Made by a program: the position numbers and the translations under genes. Below the pieces are notes generated by a model. The model searched no databases. It saw only the letters and a program-made list of their open reading frames with translations, and was not told the origin of the DNA. From assembly GCA_936941155.1 (NCBI GenBank), contig CAKZJE010000032.1, positions 124,001-188,000 on the forward strand: 64,000 nucleotides of DNA. The letters run 5' to 3'. Position 1 is the stretch's first letter, and each line of letters opens with the position of its first letter. The stretch is from an uncultured Methylomonas sp. Its GTDB lineage: Bacteria; Pseudomonadota; Gammaproteobacteria; Methylococcales; Methylomonadaceae. Positions 34,973-43,748 of this stretch are shown here, piece by piece.

Positions 34973-35329
34973 TTACTTTTTTGCTTTCATTTCGTCATTG
35001 AGTCTTTTTTCTTCACTTGCTATCGCTTTTTTTTGGCTATCTAAATAAGCCTTTTCCATTTCCAATCTAAATTTCTTCGCAGATTCGTTTTGAGCGTTAT
35101 TGCAGGCATTAAAATCAGCTTCACTTTTGATGGTTTGAATGCAAGATCTGAACTGCGACATAATCGCATCTTGTTTTGCTCTTACTTGATTGACACTTGC
35201 CATTTCTCTGTCAATTTGTTGTAAAATTTTTTGCTTAATGTCGTCAATTTTTTCGGCTTTGTCTTCAGCGATTGCCAAAGTTGAGAAAGCTAGCAATGCT
35301 GCAAACCCTGAGATAATGATTTTTTTCAT
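34973..35329 (-). CDS. Small secreted coiled-coil protein, paralogue B
   Basis: A 118-residue exported protein with signal MKKIIISGFAALLAFSTLAIA and a helical charged body. Its FRSCIQTIKSEADFNACNNA block aligns with FKTCIQSAEKPADFEVCKNA of the downstream paralogue, including both cysteines. AGG 7 bases before the ATG supports the start. It lies 85 bases upstream of the paralogue on the same strand, and a shared transcript is likely. Function unknown. Confidence 0.6.
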   Translation of the reverse strand: MKKIIISGFAALLAFSTLAIAEDKAEKIDDIKQKILQQIDREMASVNQVRAKQDAIMSQFRSCIQTIKSEADFNACNNAQNESAKKFRLEMEKAYLDSQKKAIASEEKRLNDEMKAKK

Positions 35330-35590
35330 AAATGACCTGTTAAATGTTGGGTTAGGTTAAATTTCATCGTGCAATTCTAGCATCAAAGTCTGACTTAAAA
35401 CTGAACGCATCTATACCATTGGTTAAGGTGGTTGCTAAGTTTGCTCTTTTCAAGGCAGATACGATGAATTAACAAGATTGCTGTTAAGTTCAAAGATTAA
35501 TACCTGAACATTAACTCAAAACAGCAGAAGTGAATAAACGATGTTATGCACGGTAAGCTCTAAGCACATCTACTCAAATAAGAGTTTAGG

Positions 35591-35621
35591 CGAAAAATTT
35601 TAAAGACGACTGGTCGTCTGG
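35591..35621. repeat. Dispersed palindrome, GACGACTGGTCGTC copy
   Basis: The perfect inverted repeat GACGAC/GTCGTC with a TG centre lies at 35605-35618, preceded by AAAAATTTTAAA. It is about 210 bases before phoB and the best-conserved of the four copies. Confidence 0.6.
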
Positions 35622-35762
35622 TAAACTTCAGAGAACTTTAACAAATTGAAAAATCCATTTGTCCTGACAAATCATTAGCTCATTTTCCTCGACAATGACT
35701 CTATTTTGCGTAACATCTAAGGAATAATAAAAGACATCAAGGCTTTTGTTGTAAGATGCTGT

Positions 35763-35791
35763 TGTCATTAAAAAGTCATGTAAAGCTATTA
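35763..35791 (+). promoter_or_regulatory. Pho box upstream of phoB
   Basis: Three 7-mers spaced exactly 11 bases apart: TGTCATT (35763), AGTCATG (35774), GCTATTA (35785), each followed by an AT-rich 4-mer. This is the PhoB-binding direct-repeat pattern (consensus TGTCATA). It predicts autoregulation of phoBR under phosphate limitation. Confidence 0.75.
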
Positions 35792-35827
35792 GAATGGAGC
35801 TATGTTTTATCAATGAATAATTTATCA

Positions 35828-36520
35828 ATGTCTAAATTTACTGTGCTGGTGGTTGAAGATGAAGATGCTATCAGGGAAATGCTGGTAGTGATTTTGGAGC
35901 AAGTAGGATTGCGTGTGTTGGCAGTGGCAAGTGCTGAAGAAGGGCAAATTGCCTTAGCGGATAATCTACCTGATTTGATTCTATTGGATTGGATGTTGCC
36001 GGGGATTAGCGGCGTGGAATGGGCGCGGCGGATTAAGCGCGATGAAAGCTGTAAAGATTTGCCAATTATTTTGCTCACCGCCCGCAGTGAAGAAGAAGAT
36101 AAAGTCAGCGGCTTAGATTGTGGCGCGGATGATTACATTACTAAACCATTTTCCCCCAAAGAGTTGATTGCTCGGATTAAAGCCGTGATGCGTCGGAGTG
36201 GCAAAGGCAGTGAGTCGGCACTCATTGTGGCTGGAGATTTGGTGTTAGATACCGAGCAGCATCGCCTTACTATTGCAGAAACACAGCTGGAAGTCAGCCC
36301 AACTGAATTCAGATTGATGCAGTTTTTTATGACGCACCCTGATAAAGTCTATAGTCGCACTCAATTGTTAGATCAAGTATGGGGGCGCAGTGTTTATATT
36401 GAAGAGCGCACGGTTGATGTGCATATTCGCCGCTTAAGAAAAATACTCACAGAGCATGAACGCGAAAGCCTAGTGCAAACCGTGCGGGGGTTCGGCTATC
36501 GTTTTTCATTAAGCCAATAA
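35828..36520 (+). CDS. phoB: Phosphate regulon response regulator PhoB
   Basis: From the ATG at 35828 the protein is 230 residues, as in the family. The receiver domain has the acidic pair E10-D11, phospho-acceptor D54 in LLDWMLPGISG, and the conserved lysine in DDYITKPFSPKEL. A winged-helix OmpR-type domain fills the C-terminal 100 residues (EERTVDVHIRRLRKIL, VRGFGYRF). Upstream in-frame ATGs at 35813 and beyond are possible, but the longer frame overlaps the Pho box. PhoB activates phosphate uptake genes, including pstS and pstC here. It is followed 10 bases later by phoR. Confidence 0.93.
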   Translation: MSKFTVLVVEDEDAIREMLVVILEQVGLRVLAVASAEEGQIALADNLPDLILLDWMLPGISGVEWARRIKRDESCKDLPIILLTARSEEEDKVSGLDCGADDYITKPFSPKELIARIKAVMRRSGKGSESALIVAGDLVLDTEQHRLTIAETQLEVSPTEFRLMQFFMTHPDKVYSRTQLLDQVWGRSVYIEERTVDVHIRRLRKILTEHERESLVQTVRGFGYRFSLSQ

Positions 36521-36530
36521 GATTTTTAAG

Positions 36531-37808
36531 ATGACATGGCTTTGGAAAAAGGAAATTGAATCGGTTGTATTTTGGTTGTTGCTTGCGAGTGTTCTTTCGC
36601 TGGCTATAGGGCATTTTTCAACAATGGTATTTTTGATTTGTCTAGGCGTATTGATTCGACAAATTCGATTTATTAATCAATTGGAAAAATGGTTACGACA
36701 AGGCGCAAAAGGCAAAGTACCAAAAGCCTGCGGTGTATGGGAAGATATTTATTATCACTTTCTGCGCTTGAAAAAAACCAACCGGCAACAAAAAAAAGAA
36801 CTCGCCAAACGCTTAGAACAATTTCGTAAATCCACAGGCGCATTGCCCGATGCGGCGGTTGTGCTCAATGCGCAAGATGAAATTGAGTGGGAAAACGCTG
36901 CCGCGCGGGATATGTTAGGCTTAAAAAAATCTGACAAAGGGCAGCGCATTCCTAATTTGATTCGCTTTCCAGAATTCAATCATTTTTTAAAGGCAAAGGA
37001 CTATAGTCAATATTTAACGATTGTTTCGCCGATTAACAGCAATATTATCTTAGAAATCAAGGTTGTTTCTTATGGAAAGGGATTGCGATTGCTGTTGGCG
37101 CACGATGTGACGCAGCTGAAAAAAATGGAGCGAATGCGCAAAGATTTTGTCGCGAACGTTTCCCATGAATTGAGAACACCTTTGACCGTATTAAAAGGCT
37201 ATTTGGAAACGCTGACTGATTTTGATAATGGCTTATCGCCTTTGCATACGACCTCGTTTCAGCAAATGCTGGAGCAAACCGATAGAATGCAACACCTTGT
37301 TGATGATTTACTCTTATTGACTCGTCTTGAAACCAAGCAAAAAAAATCAGATTGTGTGGACGTGCCAAAATTGTTGAGACAAATTTGTCAAGAAGGCGAA
37401 TATTTAGCGAGTGTTAAACAGCGCATTGAGTTGAGTTTAGAAACTCAGGTAAAAGTGACTGGCGATGAAGAGGAGTTGCGCAGTGCCTTTACTAACTTGG
37501 TAGTCAATGCCCTCAAATATTCACCTGAAGAAAGTTTAGTAAAAGTACGCTGGCATCAAAATGCTGGCAAGGCATGGATGTCAGTAACGGATAAAGGCGA
37601 AGGAATTAGCCTGGTGGATATTCCGCGTGTCACTGAACGCTTTTATCGTGTTGATGTAAAACGCAGCCGAAAACTGAGCGGTACGGGGTTAGGGCTTGCA
37701 ATTGTTAAGCATGTACTGATGCGACATGATGCACAGCTACAGATTGTCAGCGAATTAGGAAAGGGCAGTTGTTTTAGTTGTGAGTTTCCACATAAGCGCA
37801 TTTGTTAG
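36531..37808 (+). CDS. phoR: Phosphate regulon sensor kinase PhoR
   Basis: A 425-residue histidine kinase with two N-terminal hydrophobic segments (about 10-45), a PAS-like region (about 95-190), a dimerisation/phosphoacceptor helix with VANVSHELRTPLTVLKG (His212), and an ATPase domain with N-box NLVVNALKYSP, G1 DKGEGIS and G2 GTGLGLAIVKH. The lack of a large periplasmic loop is typical of PhoR, which senses phosphate through PhoU and the Pst transporter. It is in an operon with phoB. No clear ribosome-binding site lies in the 10-base gap. Confidence 0.93.
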   Translation: MTWLWKKEIESVVFWLLLASVLSLAIGHFSTMVFLICLGVLIRQIRFINQLEKWLRQGAKGKVPKACGVWEDIYYHFLRLKKTNRQQKKELAKRLEQFRKSTGALPDAAVVLNAQDEIEWENAAARDMLGLKKSDKGQRIPNLIRFPEFNHFLKAKDYSQYLTIVSPINSNIILEIKVVSYGKGLRLLLAHDVTQLKKMERMRKDFVANVSHELRTPLTVLKGYLETLTDFDNGLSPLHTTSFQQMLEQTDRMQHLVDDLLLLTRLETKQKKSDCVDVPKLLRQICQEGEYLASVKQRIELSLETQVKVTGDEEELRSAFTNLVVNALKYSPEESLVKVRWHQNAGKAWMSVTDKGEGISLVDIPRVTERFYRVDVKRSRKLSGTGLGLAIVKHVLMRHDAQLQIVSELGKGSCFSCEFPHKRIC

Positions 37809-37938
37809 TTTTTCCCACACCGTTTTAACCCAAAATACTCAAGATTTGCGTAATCAGTAGGATAATTTTGTTAATCCTGTAAATTCTGATTCATAATAGA
37901 GACATTGTATAATTTTTGTGAAAGGATGATTGTCTACT

Positions 37939-38592
37939 ATGGCTTTTATGAACAACGATTCTGATCGGCAAACCGCTCTTACACATTTTTTACGGCTATG
38001 CCAAATCAAAACTTACCCTGCAAAAACAACATTGATTCACTTAGGTCAGTTCAATGAGAGCTTATATTACATTGTGAATGGCTCGGTTGTCGTTGAAGCG
38101 GAAGATGAGGATGGTAAAGAATTAGTGTTGGCCTATTTAAGCAAAGGTGAGTTTTTTGGTGAAATGGGGGTTTTTAATGGCGAAGAAGTTCGCTTGGTGA
38201 ATGTAAGAACCCGTTGTGAATGCAAATTAGCAGAAATCAGCTACGAACAGATTAATACCTTGTTGCGTAAAGAGTTGCCTGAATATGCTGCCGATATTTT
38301 GTTTATGCTCGGTGAGCAAATGGCAAAGCGGCTATTGACTACAAGCCGTAATTTTCGCGATTTAGCTTTTATGGATACGCGCGGACGGATTGCCAGAACT
38401 TTGTTGGATTTATGCAAAGAGCCTGATGCAATGACTCATCCTGATGGAATGCAACTGCATATTAGTCGCCAAGAAATTGGGCGGATTGTAGGCTGCTCTA
38501 GAGAAGTGGTTGGGCGGGTTTTAAAAGAGCTGGAAGAGCAAAAATTGATTAGTGCGCATGGTAAAACGATTGTGGTTTTTGGCACTCGCTAA
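37939..38592 (+). CDS. crp: CRP-family global regulator (CRP/Clp-like)
   Basis: About 217 residues with the CRP plan: a cyclic-nucleotide-binding domain (LIHLGQFNESLYYIVNGSVV, GEFFGEMGVF), a long dimer helix, and a winged helix ending ISRQEIGRIVGCSREVVGRV and LISAHGKTIVVFGTR, almost identical to E. coli CRP. In the ligand pocket the family Glu (GEMG) and Arg (VRLV) are kept, as are Thr-Ser (LLTTSRN). Ser83 of CRP is replaced by Leu, and a five-residue insertion precedes the dimer helix, both as in the Xanthomonas Clp protein. It may therefore respond to a ligand other than cAMP. Start chosen at the first ATG; a TTG at 37930 is less likely. Confidence 0.88.
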   Translation: MAFMNNDSDRQTALTHFLRLCQIKTYPAKTTLIHLGQFNESLYYIVNGSVVVEAEDEDGKELVLAYLSKGEFFGEMGVFNGEEVRLVNVRTRCECKLAEISYEQINTLLRKELPEYAADILFMLGEQMAKRLLTTSRNFRDLAFMDTRGRIARTLLDLCKEPDAMTHPDGMQLHISRQEIGRIVGCSREVVGRVLKELEEQKLISAHGKTIVVFGTR

Positions 38593-38633
38593 GCGGTATT
38601 AATCGAGCCTTTACTGTTAAATACTTCGCAAAA

Positions 38634-39584
38634 ATGACCGCAAGTGCTGCCAAAATTATTACGGTCACTGCCAATACTGCAATAGACTATGTGATTGAAG
38701 TAAATCAGTTGTCCTTAGGCGATAACGTGGTTGCGGAAAATACGCGAAAATTCGCAGCAGGGAAGGGCATCAATGTCGCTAAAGCGATTGCCTCGCTCTG
38801 TTGTCCCGCGCATATCTTAGGTTTTGTTGGAATGAAATCACAAAACCTATTCCAAGAATTTAACTATTCAAAAATAACCGCAGATTTTTGTTTTGTTGCC
38901 GGTGAAACTCGCACCAACATCACTCTTTTTGATTCTTTCAAAAAACAAGAAACGCATATCCGAACCGCAGGTTTTTCTGTGACCCGCTCAGATTGTCAAA
39001 ATCTATTTGATAAATTAAGTGCTTGCATCAAGCAAAACGATATTGTGGTTTTTTCTGGTAGTTTGCCAAATCATGCTCCGCTTAATCTCTATCGACAGCT
39101 GATTTATTTGTGTCAGCAAAAAAAAGCGATCACTTTTTTAGATAGCAGTGGCGAAAGTTTGCAAGCAGGATTAAAAGCAAAGCCCTATTTGATAAAACCT
39201 AATTTAACAGAGTTTGAATCACTAATGGGGCGGAGTTTGACAACTGAGGCTGCAATTGTTGCAGCGGCACACGAAATTATCGCGACAGGAATCCAATGTG
39301 TAGTAGTTTCCAGAGCAGAGCAAGGGGCATTATTCATTACAGAAGATTTGGTTTTTTCCGCCGTAGTCGATATAAAAGATGAAGAAGTGGTTAGCTCCGT
39401 AGGGTGTGGTGACGCGCTGGTTGCAGGTTTGGCGGTTGCTAAATTGCGTGATTACAACACAGAACAGAGCTTGAAATTAGCAGTAGCTTGCGGAGCAGCA
39501 AACCTATTTTCGCCAGAGCCTGGCGTGTTTCAAGCAGATAAATTAGCGCAAATGATTGCAAAAGTGCGAATTCGAGTGTTGTAA
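38634..39584 (+). CDS. PfkB-family sugar kinase (1-phosphofructokinase / 6-phosphofructokinase-II type)
   Basis: A 316-residue ribokinase-fold kinase with the N-terminal motif RKFAAGKGINVAKAIA, DSSGESLQAGLKAKPYLIKP in the middle, and the C-terminal SSVGCGDALVAGLAV, where the GxGD motif carries the catalytic aspartate. The pattern VTANTAIDYVIEVNQLSLGD fits the 1-phosphofructokinase/tagatose-6-phosphate kinase subgroup. No PTS genes or fructose operon lie nearby, so the substrate is uncertain. It follows crp by 41 bases and could be cotranscribed. Confidence 0.8.
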   Translation: MTASAAKIITVTANTAIDYVIEVNQLSLGDNVVAENTRKFAAGKGINVAKAIASLCCPAHILGFVGMKSQNLFQEFNYSKITADFCFVAGETRTNITLFDSFKKQETHIRTAGFSVTRSDCQNLFDKLSACIKQNDIVVFSGSLPNHAPLNLYRQLIYLCQQKKAITFLDSSGESLQAGLKAKPYLIKPNLTEFESLMGRSLTTEAAIVAAAHEIIATGIQCVVVSRAEQGALFITEDLVFSAVVDIKDEEVVSSVGCGDALVAGLAVAKLRDYNTEQSLKLAVACGAANLFSPEPGVFQADKLAQMIAKVRIRVL

Positions 39585-39695
39585 ATTATCGAAATACCTT
39601 AAAATAAAAACAGTTAGCCCCTGTTATCGACACAGTGTAAACTTTTAAAACTGAAGTATCTTCGCTGATTACAGCATAATTTTTAGGAGATTGAC

Positions 39696-40160
39696 ATGTT
39701 AGAAATACAACAAGTAGCCCCCGCTTTTACTGTGGCAAATCAAAATGGTGAGTTCGTAAGTTTGGCAGATTACAATGGTAAAAAAAATGTCGTTTTGTAC
39801 TTTTACCCTAAAGATGACACCCCCGGCTGCACCATCGAGGCGAATGATTTTACGAAGCTAGCAGTAGAATTTGCCGAGTTTGAGACAGTAGTGATTGGCG
39901 TGAGCAAAGATTCTTGCGAAAGCCACACAGACTTTATAAAAAAGTTTGGCTTAAAAGTTGATTTGCTGGCGGATGTATCGGGCGAGTTATGCGAAAGTTA
40001 TAATGTTTGGCGCGAACGTGAAAAAGATGGGGTGAAAAAAATGGCAATCCTGCGTTCAACATTTATCATTAATAAGCAAGGAATTCTGGTGGATGTAGAG
40101 TATGGAGTTACGCCAGATGGTCATGCAGAAGAAGTCTTGAAAAAAATCAAGAACCTATAA
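39696..40160 (+). CDS. bcp: Thioredoxin-dependent peroxiredoxin (Bcp/PrxQ)
   Basis: A 154-residue peroxiredoxin with YFYPKDDTPGCTIEANDF containing the peroxidatic cysteine C45. In E. coli Bcp a resolving cysteine occurs five residues later; here that position is Asn50. A cysteine at C74 (SKDSCESH) and another near 97 (GELCESY) could resolve the disulfide instead. AGGAG before the ATG is strong. It reduces hydroperoxides with thioredoxin. The gene precedes pstS, with a Pho box between, and appears to be a separate unit. Confidence 0.92.
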   Translation: MLEIQQVAPAFTVANQNGEFVSLADYNGKKNVVLYFYPKDDTPGCTIEANDFTKLAVEFAEFETVVIGVSKDSCESHTDFIKKFGLKVDLLADVSGELCESYNVWREREKDGVKKMAILRSTFIINKQGILVDVEYGVTPDGHAEEVLKKIKNL

Positions 40161-40173
40161 GTATTTTTAGCTT

Positions 40174-40213
40174 TGTAACAATTTTGTCATATTACAATCA
40201 TATTATTGTCATG
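40174..40213 (+). promoter_or_regulatory. Pho box upstream of pstS
   Basis: Four 7-mers at exact 11-base steps: TGTAACA (40174), TGTCATA (40185), AATCATA (40196), TGTCATG (40207), each separated by four AT-rich bases. The best match is the pair at 40185 and 40207. This is the expected PhoB site for pstS, 46 bases before its start. Confidence 0.82.
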
Positions 40214-40258
40214 TTACAAGCAGATAATCGCTTTATTTAAAATATATAGAGAAATCGT

Positions 40259-41257
40259 ATGAAAATTACATTTAAAATGAAAACACTGATAGTAGGATTA
40301 GGCTTAGTTTCTGCCTCTTTCCTAAGCGGAACGGCTCTTGCGAAAAAGGCTGTGCAAACAGTTGATGCAGGTGTTCCAGCGTATACAAAAACTAGTGGTG
40401 TTTCTGGAAATTTATCCAGCGTAGGTTCTGACACTTTAGCGAACGTAATGACACTATGGGCAGAAGAATTTAAACGTCTTTATCCAAATGTGAATATTCA
40501 AATTCAAGCAGCAGGTTCTTCTACTGCGCCTCCAGCGTTAACTGAAGGCACATCAAACTTAGGGCCTATGAGCCGTTTGATGAAAGATAACGAAATCAGT
40601 GCATTTGAGAAAAAACACGGTCATAAACCAACAGCTATTCCTGTAGCGGTTGATGCGTTAGCCGTGTTTGTACACAAAGATAACCCAATCAAAGGCTTAT
40701 CAATTCCACAAGTTGATGCGATTATGTCTACGACTCGCAAATGTGGTTATGCAACGGATATTGCTACTTGGGGTCAAGCAGGCTTAGACGGCGCGTGGAA
40801 AGAAAAGCCAATTCAATTGTACGGACGTAATTCTGTTTCTGGCACTTACGGTTATTTTAAAGATGACGCTTTATGCAAAGGCGATTTCAAAAGCAACGTA
40901 AATGAGCAACCTGGTTCTGCATCAGTGGTGCAATCAGTCACATCTTCATTAAATGGTATCGGTTATTCAGGTATTGGTTATGCAACTTCTGGCGTAAAAG
41001 CGGTTGCTTTAGCTGAAAAAGATGGCAAACCTTTTGTTGATGCAACACCTGAAAATGCGTTATCTGGAAAATATCCTTTAACACGTTATTTGTACGTTTA
41101 TGTCAACAAAAAACCTAATGAAGCTTTAGCACCATTAGAGTTAGAGTTTGTAAAAATGATGTTATCTCAAACTGGACAAAAAGACGTGATTAAAGACGGA
41201 TACATTCCATTGCCAGCAGCTGTTGTGAAAAAAGCTCTGGAAGCAGTAACCAAATAA
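40259..41257 (+). CDS. pstS: Phosphate-binding protein PstS
   Basis: A 332-residue periplasmic protein with signal sequence ending TALA (about residues 1-28). Family motifs are [30 protein letters not shown], and [15 protein letters not shown] with the phosphate-contacting residues, plus [12 protein letters not shown] near the C-terminus. It delivers phosphate to PstCA. Its own Pho box precedes it and a strong terminator follows it, so it can be produced in excess over the membrane components. Confidence 0.94.
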   Translation: MKITFKMKTLIVGLGLVSASFLSGTALAKKAVQTVDAGVPAYTKTSGVSGNLSSVGSDTLANVMTLWAEEFKRLYPNVNIQIQAAGSSTAPPALTEGTSNLGPMSRLMKDNEISAFEKKHGHKPTAIPVAVDALAVFVHKDNPIKGLSIPQVDAIMSTTRKCGYATDIATWGQAGLDGAWKEKPIQLYGRNSVSGTYGYFKDDALCKGDFKSNVNEQPGSASVVQSVTSSLNGIGYSGIGYATSGVKAVALAEKDGKPFVDATPENALSGKYPLTRYLYVYVNKKPNEALAPLELEFVKMMLSQTGQKDVIKDGYIPLPAAVVKKALEAVTK

Positions 41258-41369
41258 CATTAAGATTTTGTTGTAAGTCCGAGAATGGAATATAGTGAGC
41301 AAGGATGCGTAAAGTTTCATACTGAATAAACTTTTCCCCTCAAACGTAAAAGTCAGTTGTTACGATAAA

Positions 41370-41410
41370 GAGCTGAGACTGGAGTTATCTGGTCTCGGTT
41401 CTTTTTTTTT
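41370..41410 (+). terminator. Strong intrinsic terminator between pstS and pstC
   Basis: GAGCTGAGAC (41370-41379) pairs fully with GTCTCGGTTC (41392-41401), counting two G-T pairs, around a 12-base loop. Nine T residues follow. It lies 112 bases after pstS and 20 before the second Pho box. It probably ends most pstS transcripts. Confidence 0.85.
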
Positions 41411-41429
41411 CAGGCAGACGATTTCTGGT

Positions 41430-41458
41430 TGTCATACTTTCGTTATATTTTCACTTTA
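41430..41458 (+). promoter_or_regulatory. Pho box upstream of pstC
   Basis: TGTCATA (41430), CGTTATA (41441) and CACTTTA (41452) follow the 11-base PhoB repeat spacing. The site lies only ten bases before the pstC ATG, so any promoter it activates must produce a very short leader. It would let pstCAB-phoU be transcribed independently of pstS. Confidence 0.65.
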
Positions 41459-41468
41459 TAATGTGTTT

Positions 41469-43748
41469 ATGGCTGATATAACTCACATTCAAAAAAATAT
41501 GTCTTCAACACTCACTCCTGCTGGCTATTATCAACGCTGGCGACTTATCAAAGATACACTCGCACGACACACTGTTGTGGTTGGCGGCTTAGGCATTATC
41601 GGCGCAATTGTGCTGATTTTCTTTTATCTGCTTTATGCAGTATTCCCGTTATTTTTACCTGCGCACTCGGAAACCGTTGCTAGTTATAGCGTTCCTGAAA
41701 AAAGTTTAGGTAAAACCTTACTCTTAGCTGAGGAAGAGCAAAATGAAGTCGGGGTGCGTTTTACTGATCAAGGCAAAGCGGTGTTTTTTGCAGTAAAAAC
41801 AGGCAAAACACTCTTAAATGAAAGTATTGCGTTGCCAGAAAACACTCAAGTAACCAGTTTTGCACAAGGTGATTTTGCTAACGGTATTGTGGTTTATGGC
41901 TTATCTGACGGTAGAGCTGTAGTAGTGAGTCATCAATACACACTCAGTTATCCTAATAACGTGCGTGTTATTACACCTAGCATTGATTATCCTTTAGGAA
42001 AAGAGCCGTTATTAATAGATAACAAAGGCAAAGCGTTAGAGAAAATAGCTTTTAAAAAAGGTGATGATGTTTCAACGTTTGTGGCAAAAACCGCTGATCA
42101 ACGCATGATTTTGACCAGTTTTGAAAAAAAATCAGCGATGTTTGGGGAAGAGCCTACGTTAGAGCGGATTGATGCGGAGTTAAAAACACCTGCTAAAGAT
42201 GTCGCTTATATTTTAATTAATAAAGATCATAACAACTTATATCTGGCTAGCAGCACGGGCTTGTTAAGTTATTTTGATATAGGTGACAAAGCCGCCCCTG
42301 TTCTTAAACAACAAATTAATGTGCTTGAAGCTGGCTCAAAAATTACCAGCATGGATTTTTTAAACGGTGACTTGTCCGTATTAGTGGGTGATTCTCACGG
42401 CGTTATTTCGCAATGGAGTATGATTCGTGATGCAAAAAACCAATCTGCTATGCAAAAGCTACGTTTCTTTAAAGCGTCTGAAAATCCAATTATTGCAATT
42501 AATCCTGAAGCTAGACGCAAAGGTTTTATTGCAGTGGATAGCACGGGTGAAGTTGGGATTTATTACACCACGTCTGAACGTGAATTGATTAAAGAGTCTG
42601 TGGCAAATGCAGCACCTGTGGCATTGGCTTTATCGCCGCGTGCGAACAGCTTTTTGTTGGAAGGCGCAAACAACCAAATTCATGTTTGGCAGGTTGAAAA
42701 TGAGCATCCAGAAATTTCGATTAAATCGCTGTGGCAAAAAGTATGGTATGAAAGCCATTCTGAGCCTGAGTATATTTGGCAATCCTCTTCCGCCAGCAAT
42801 GATTTTGAGCCAAAAATGAGCTTAACACCGTTAGTGTTTGGCACGTTGAAAGCTGCGTTTTATGCCATGTTGATTGCAACACCTCTGGCATTAATGGGCG
42901 CAATTTACACAGCGTATTTCATGGCTCCTGCGATGCGGTTGTATGTGAAACCGGGTATTGAATTAATGGGGGCGTTGCCAACCGTTATTTTAGGATTTTT
43001 AGCTGGACTTTGGCTTGCTCCAATGGTTGAGTTAAATCTTGCCGCGTTGTTTTCGCTGTTAATGTTTTTGCCGCTCAGTGTGATGCTGTTTGCGTATTGC
43101 TGGCAAAGGTTTTTGCCAAAAGATTATAAAGAAAAAGTGCCAGAAGGTTGGGATGCAGCCATTCTAGTTCCTGTGCTGTTATTAGGTGCTTGGTTATCGG
43201 TGCAACTGAGTATTCCGTTAGAAAATCTATTTTTCAATGGCAATATGCGCAGTTGGTTTAGTCATGAATTGGGAATTGGTTATGACCAACGCAATGCGTT
43301 AATCGTGGGCTTAGCAATGGGATTTGCAGTAATTCCAACGATTTTCTCAATTGCAGAAGATGCGATTTTCAGTGTTCCTAAACATTTAACCATCGGCTCA
43401 TTGGCATTGGGGGCAACACCTTGGCAAACCATGGTTAGAGTGGTACTGCTAACTGCGAGTCCTGGAATTTTTTCTGCCATTATGATTGGTTTAGGGCGTG
43501 CGATTGGCGAAACCATGATTGTATTAATGGCAACAGGCAACACCCCTGTAATGGACTTAAGTGTATTTCAAGGAATGCGCACATTATCCGCGAATATTGG
43601 GGTAGAAATGCCAGAATCGGAAGTTGATAGCACGCATTACCGCGTGTTGTTTTTAGCGGCATTGGTTTTGTTTATGTTTACCTTTGTTTTTAACACACTG
43701 GCAGAAGTTATTCGTCAACGTTTACGTCAAAAATATAGTTCATTATGA
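41469..43748 (+). CDS. pstC: Phosphate ABC transporter permease PstC (long form)
   Basis: About 759 residues, much longer than E. coli PstC (319). One N-terminal membrane helix (about 40-60) is followed by roughly 400 periplasmic residues with propeller-like repeats (KDVAYILINKDHNNLYLASS, LSVLVGDSHGVISQWSM, IHVWQVENEH). The ABC permease core with six helices and the EAA-like loop ALGATPWQTMVRVVLLTASPG begins around 460. Large PstC proteins of this type occur in Pseudomonas-related gammaproteobacteria. ATG at 41469 chosen; GTG at 41463 is also in frame. No ribosome-binding site is clear. It overlaps pstA by four bases. Confidence 0.9.
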   Translation: MADITHIQKNMSSTLTPAGYYQRWRLIKDTLARHTVVVGGLGIIGAIVLIFFYLLYAVFPLFLPAHSETVASYSVPEKSLGKTLLLAEEEQNEVGVRFTDQGKAVFFAVKTGKTLLNESIALPENTQVTSFAQGDFANGIVVYGLSDGRAVVVSHQYTLSYPNNVRVITPSIDYPLGKEPLLIDNKGKALEKIAFKKGDDVSTFVAKTADQRMILTSFEKKSAMFGEEPTLERIDAELKTPAKDVAYILINKDHNNLYLASSTGLLSYFDIGDKAAPVLKQQINVLEAGSKITSMDFLNGDLSVLVGDSHGVISQWSMIRDAKNQSAMQKLRFFKASENPIIAINPEARRKGFIAVDSTGEVGIYYTTSERELIKESVANAAPVALALSPRANSFLLEGANNQIHVWQVENEHPEISIKSLWQKVWYESHSEPEYIWQSSSASNDFEPKMSLTPLVFGTLKAAFYAMLIATPLALMGAIYTAYFMAPAMRLYVKPGIELMGALPTVILGFLAGLWLAPMVELNLAALFSLLMFLPLSVMLFAYCWQRFLPKDYKEKVPEGWDAAILVPVLLLGAWLSVQLSIPLENLFFNGNMRSWFSHELGIGYDQRNALIVGLAMGFAVIPTIFSIAEDAIFSVPKHLTIGSLALGATPWQTMVRVVLLTASPGIFSAIMIGLGRAIGETMIVLMATGNTPVMDLSVFQGMRTLSANIGVEMPESEVDSTHYRVLFLAALVLFMFTFVFNTLAEVIRQRLRQKYSSL

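Larger units (their letters stand above)
35330..35812. other. Gene-free divergent region upstream of phoB
   Basis: About 480 bases between the divergent small secreted gene and phoB. It contains a GACGACTGGTCGTC palindrome (35605-35618) and a three-unit Pho box (35763-35791). A frame opening at 35756 runs through the Pho box and is unlikely to be the true phoB start. No other gene is convincing. Confidence 0.6.

Noticed and set aside
35756-35827. Upstream extension of phoB
   Set aside because: The extension overlaps the Pho box and does not match the receiver-domain start; PhoB family length fits the ATG at 35828.
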